A stretch of DNA of 64,000 nucleotides from Vitellaria paradoxa (Eukaryota; Streptophyta; Magnoliopsida; Ericales; Sapotaceae). Positions 60,286-64,000 of this stretch are shown here, piece by piece. The notes beneath the pieces are model-generated. The model had not been told where the DNA came from and ran no database searches. It was given only the letters and a program-made list of their open reading frames with translations. The DNA is taken from the NCBI GenBank assembly GCA_019916065.1, contig CM034241.1, positions 22,521,541 to 22,585,540 on the forward strand, read 5' to 3'. Position 1 is the first letter of the stretch. Each line of letters starts with the position of its first letter. The position numbers and the translations under genes were made by a program.

Positions 60286-60592
60286 ATCCAATACAATTGA
60301 TAGACTAAATGTTTGATGCACATTTAAGAAGATAGAATTAATAAAATATCTAACTAACAAATTGTGAACATTTATCTTTCTTAATTTTATCAAGTTTAAT
60401 TAAAAATAAGCAAAAACCTCAAAGATTTTTTAAAAAACTTATCCAATACAATTGATAGACTGAATGTTTGACGCACATATAAGAAGATAAAATTCATAAA
60501 ATATCTAACTAACAATTGTGAATGTCTTTCTTAATTTTTATCAAGTTTAATTCAAAACAAGCACAAATGCTCAAAGATTTTTAGGAAACAAT
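60286..60592. repeat. tandem duplication, 155-bp unit, two copies
   Basis: Units start ATCCAATACAATTGATAGAC at 60286 and 60441. Both continue through TGTTTGAYGCACAT, AAATATCTAACTAACAA, ATCAAGTTTAATT and CTCAAAGATTTTT with a few differences. It lies in the non-coding part of the SIRE-like element. Confidence 0.9.
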
Positions 60593-60739
60593 TACTCCCG
60601 CTTGCTCCAAAAACCCTTTTTTAATTAATTAATCGAGTTAAATTGAAACAAATCATGAAAAAAAAAAACTACGTGATCTCATAGAGCTAGGATATAATAT
60701 AATAATGATGTAAAGCCTAGTCTATGAAAAAAGTATGCC

Positions 60740-61440
60740 TCTACTTATTAAGGCTCGCCCCTACAACTTTCTTTCGAGGTGCACGTGACATTTAAGTCAT
60801 TTTTTCTAACCTAAACAGCCTTAATTTTTGGAAAAACATTTTGCACTATAGGGTTTATAGATTTATATCCAATGGGTATTGAGAAGCTTTTCTTTTTGTT
60901 TCTCCTCATTGGCCTATAGTTTTGAGGTTTTCTATTATAGGAAAAATTATTTGGCCTCAATAGGTTGAACTATTTGACATTTGAAGGATTAGGTCTCATA
61001 AAATCCTATTATTAACATAGAATAAAAGCAACCCATATAATTTGTGGTAATTAGGTCTAATATGACCCTTAATTCCACACATACAGTTACAAAAGGTTGA
61101 GAGTTTTGAACATATGTACCTTTCACCTTAGGAGAAGGGAATGATTGTGGCTTATTTTTAGAGCATTCCTCTTGGTGGGGCTGCCAGCATGTTTTGGGAA
61201 AATCTTTGGAGCTTTTAGAGAGATGAAGATGTTAGTCGTATGGTCTTCTCTCCAGTGTATCCTAGGCCAAATTTTCTCCATATGGCCTTTACTTTCTCCA
61301 AATCTTATCAATCAGCTTGACTTGGTTGATTGTACTATCAAAAGTACAATCATAACCTTAAATTGTGGGTTGTTAGGTAAATTTATATTTAAAAAGGATG
61401 AGAAAATGAGTTTTAATGCATTAATAAGAATTTCTTATGA
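60740..61440 (-). pseudogene. SIRE-like copia gag, C-terminal part with zinc knuckle
   Basis: On the minus strand about 61310-61140 reads VKAIWRKFGLGYTGEKTI in one frame and SLKAPKIFPKHAGSP in another. About 61095-61040 gives FCNCMCGIKGHIRPN, a decayed CCHC zinc knuckle of the C-x2-CGIxGHIRPNC type used by SIRE/Maximus gag. A KIKAVxVRKNDL segment follows near 60810, which fits the KVWVRK-x-DLK motif after the knuckle. Several frameshifts. Confidence 0.65.
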
Positions 61441-61442
61441 AT

Positions 61443-63148
61443 TGTAGGTGTTTGGGATGAACATAACAAAAATTAGACCAAAATGGAGGAAATCAGAAAA
61501 GTGGTTTGAACAATTGTTCAAACTACAATTTGTTCAAACCTTTGTTCTAACCACAGAAGGCACAACAGATGAAACAACATAAGAATTGGCTAAGTGTGGA
61601 GAAAGTGGTTTGAACCTTTGTTCGAACCACAGGCTGTTCAAACCACGGTTAGAACAACAAAAGCTGGTGTAGATAAAGAGATGAAAATTTATTAAGGAAA
61701 ATCTGTTTGAACACTTGTTTGAACCACATTTGGTTTGAACCTTTGTTTGATCAACAGAAGGGCAACAACACTTTAAGGCGAGAAAAAATTCTAAGTATGG
61801 AAGTTTGGTTTGAACTAGCCCTTGTTCCAATGTTGGTTTGATCAATAAAAGGCATGCAAAGTCCAACTGGAGCAAAAATGACTAAGTCCTAGAAACTAGT
61901 TCAAACCTTTGTTCGAACCATCAGCTTGTTTGAATGTTCGAACCAACCTGCGATGCGAGAATTTTGTAATTCAACTTTTGGTAAAAGGGCAATTGACTAC
62001 TTTCATGTATTGTATTATATATAGACGAGTGAGGTTGTTTGGATAGAGAGACAATATGTATATTTTAGTTTTGTAAATTTCTATTGTAGAGAGAGAATTT
62101 AGATCTTGTTTGGTAGGATATATAATTTCACTTTCCTTTTCAATTTCTTTGTAAACAATACTTCAATTCAATACAAGTTTTGTTTTCCCTTCATCTATAA
62201 GTGAATAGTTCTCCTGCTTGGATTCAAATCAAGGAGAATAGATGATGTATGTGGTTTTTTAAGGTATCTTTCTTTTCAATGTTTAAATCTTCTTGAGAAT
62301 TCTCTATGAATGATGGTTAAAATGTTTGAATCTATTGAAATTGGTAATTGTTAACTCTAGATCTAGCCTTGTTTGTATAGCTTATATAGATTATATGTGA
62401 GTTGTTAATTAGAATTCTCATGCATGTCTTTGAGAAATTGTATGTGGATTACTAATATAGAACTCATATGTACTCTTTATGGGTTATGCATTCTAAGTGT
62501 TTGATTTAGGTTTTCAATTACATGAATTAGGTGTTGTTACCAAATCTTTTAACCATTGTTCTTAATTGTGCTTCAATGTTTAATTTCATTTGGATTTATT
62601 GAAAGATGAGTAGTTTGTTTGGATTTTTTGAAATCACTAGTTGATGTTACTAGATTAACTCTTGATTGTATATTCCATGTTCATTATATGTGAGTTACTT
62701 GGTTAGAATTTTCATGCCCATTCTTAAGGATTTTGTATGTGGATTGCCACTAAAACTCTCATGTAATCTATATAGATTATTGTACTCTAAGTGTTTGATC
62801 TAGAACAACAACTAGTGAATTTGATTTTTAACCAAATAAGTTTGTCATTATTCTCCTTGAAAATCTATAGAAATCGTTACTTGAATTGGTTTGATTCAAG
62901 TCCTTCTTATAGTTGTTTTAGTTTAATCAAATTTTCTTTGATAATTTCAAATTAGACTTAATTGCCACCTCTTAGGTGTTTGACAAAATACGGAGGTAGG
63001 TTTCATTTTTAAACTCAAACCAATTTTCTTTGATTTTTTTTCTTGTGTGACACCTACTAAATCAGAGAAGAAGAATTGTGAGTTAACAGCACCTCTCTCT
63101 GTGGGTATGACCAATACTATACTATTACAAATTTAAATTGCTACATCA
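61443..63148 (+). repeat. gypsy-type LTR inserted in the copia gag
   Basis: The right end resembles typical plant gypsy LTR ends: CTCTGTGGGTATGACCAATACTATACTATTAC, here split at 63097-63128, followed by AAATTGCTACATCA. A TATTATATATAGACG box at about 62012 and a TTTGTAAACAATACTTC region fit U3/R/U5. The U3 part (61500-61930) holds repeated GGTTTGAAC...GTTCGAACCAC dyads. Two related segments (62338-62520 and 62640-62810) form an internal duplication. No PBS or gag follows, so a solo LTR is likely. The left border is approximate. Confidence 0.55.
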
Positions 63149-63640
63149 GACTACCTTGCATTTGAGGTGTAAATCCACTTTATGGAACGACAAGTACTGG
63201 TGTTCATCTTCTCAAGGATCTTACCATCATTTTTTATTTTTTTCGAACTGTTTGAACTTTCTTGAGTTCCTCTATAGTCTTCTACTTTTTTTTTCAAGCT
63301 TTTTATTCTTCTCATCAAGTTTCAGTTTCATTTTTTCTACACTTTGACACAGAGAATTTTTATCAGACTCTAAAGAAGTTAACTTACCTGAGAGTTCCTC
63401 ATTTTCAATCTTCAAGGCATCTCTTCTTCTTCAGCATATTATTCTTTTATTTTTGGATTTTTCTATGTTTCTTCAGCCCACAACATTCCTTGTAGAGTTG
63501 ATTACAAGTTTCTTGAATGTTGCTGTCAAATTCATCTTCAAAATCATCATTCTCATGGTTTGACATCTCAGAGTCACTTAAGGTTTTAAAAAGTGGATCC
63601 ATTAATTCGGATTTGATCTCATTCAAGAACTTAGAGTGAT
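63149..63640 (-). pseudogene. SIRE-like copia gag, coiled-coil part
   Basis: From about 63620 down the minus strand reads NEIKSELMDPLFKTLSDSEM, then an acidic DDFEDEFDSNIQETCNQLYKE stretch (one residue over the family core) and CCGLKKHRKIQK with a stop. A heptad-like segment follows: LSGKLTSLESDKNSLCQSVE, then KMKLKLDEKNKKLEKK (about 63390-63270). SIRE-type gag proteins have this long coiled coil with an LESDKNSL motif. Cut at the left by the gypsy-type LTR. Confidence 0.65.
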
Positions 63641-63642
63641 CT

Positions 63643-63654
63643 GCTCTGATACCA
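63643..63654 (-). other. copia primer-binding site (initiator tRNA-Met)
   Basis: GCTCTGATACCA is the exact reverse complement of TGGTATCAGAGC. It lies two bases from the LTR terminus TG at 63657. Confidence 0.85.
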
Positions 63655-63656
63655 AT

Positions 63657-64000
63657 TGAAATTTTTGAATTAAACCAATCAAGCAATCACACAGACAATA
63701 GATAAAGTAATGCCAGAGGATTAACAAGGAAAGTCCTATCAGAAGGAAAAACCTCAAAACAATCCCACTATATAACTTGGTTACAAGATTTTACTCGAAC
63801 TCACTTCAAATCACTCACATGAATCCCTTTGTCACTGTTTCTCAATTAAACAATGAACCCACACCAAGTGGACTTTCTTAATCACTTAGAAAGTAAATAG
63901 ACAAAGAGTAAAAGAAAATATGAGAAAAATCATTAAGCTCTCAAAGTAAAAGTCTCTCTCTCCAAGACTATAATATGCCCCCTTAGTTTTTGTATGTAAA
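63657..64000 (-). repeat. copia 5' LTR, partial (runs out of the window)
   Basis: Matches 32881-33225 in direct orientation. Starts TGAAATTTTTGAATTAAACC next to the primer site and contains CACACCAAGTGGACTTTC. The promoter half of the LTR is beyond 64000. Confidence 0.8.

Larger units (their letters stand above)
59221..63656 (-). mobile_element. copia (SIRE-like) internal region, minus strand, gag only
   Basis: Bounded by the polypurine tract at 59221-59245 and the initiator-tRNA-Met primer site at 63643-63654. The only recognisable coding parts belong to gag. Most or all of pol is missing or unrecognisable in 59250-60700. A gypsy-type LTR is inserted at about 61443-63148, within gag. The element is non-autonomous or heavily deleted. 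Confidence 0.7.

Noticed and set aside
1..64000. CRISPR arrays, rRNA genes, operons or bacterial-type defence systems
   Set aside because: None seen; the window is plant nuclear DNA dominated by transposable elements.

Overview
The window is nuclear DNA from a flowering plant, almost certainly a eudicot: AT-rich throughout, with Athila-type Ty3/gypsy, copia, L1-type LINE, CACTA (En/Spm) and tRNA-derived SINE sequences, GT-AG introns inside transposase genes, and a decayed pentatricopeptide-repeat gene. I found no intact host gene. It is a transposable-element graveyard in which several nested insertions can be dated relative to each other by perfect target-site duplications (TSDs).

Left part (1-11 kb): the end of an Athila-family LTR (1-1271), a small internally deleted copia element with short LTRs (2569-4329), a 3 kb block very rich in G+T on the plus strand that carries the C-terminal end of an L1 ORF2 and ends in two successive poly(A)-tailed LINE 3' ends (to 7972), then a LINE ORF1-like relic with its own poly(A) tail (8580-9375). 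From 9.4 to 20 kb the sequence is mostly very AT-rich and gene-poor, with two long imperfect inverted repeats (13.3-13.85 kb and 14.87-15.32 kb), a tRNA-derived SINE with a hairpin tail (16.6-16.9 kb), a copia primer-binding site with LTR start (18.56 kb), and a minus-strand PPR pseudogene (19.6-20.38 kb).

Middle part: 20487-25822 is bounded by TG/CA and the TSD GAAAT and looks like one very long solo LTR. A second solo-LTR-like element (21906-23484, TSD ACCAA) is inserted in it, and it also holds two tRNA-like SINE relics. From 26.5 to 33.7 kb come a SINE, a copia 3' end, an Au-type SINE, another copia 3' end, an L1 ORF2 3' fragment, low-complexity DNA and a copia LTR fragment.

Central complex: a minus-strand Athila-type gypsy element runs from 33756 to 57864 (TSD GCTTA, two LTRs of about 1.65 kb, tRNA-Asp-like primer site, polypurine tract, and degenerate gag, protease, RT/RNase H and integrase). 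A complete 11,988-bp CACTA transposon (35946-47933, TSD TAA) is inserted in its 3' non-coding part. The CACTA holds relics of both typical genes, a TNP2-type transposase and a PF03004-type plant transposase, plus a 195-bp tandem array. Without the CACTA the gypsy element is about 12.1 kb, a normal size for the group.

Right part (58-64 kb): a minus-strand copia element, SIRE-like by its gag, has its 3' LTR end at 59220 and its primer site and 5' LTR at 63643-64000. Its gag is interrupted by a plus-strand gypsy-type LTR (about 61.44-63.15 kb). I see no evidence for a previously undescribed functional system. The most interesting signals are structural: nested insertions with exact TSDs, a repeated palindromic GGTCCGGACC hairpin module, the tandem array in the CACTA, and the foldback elements.
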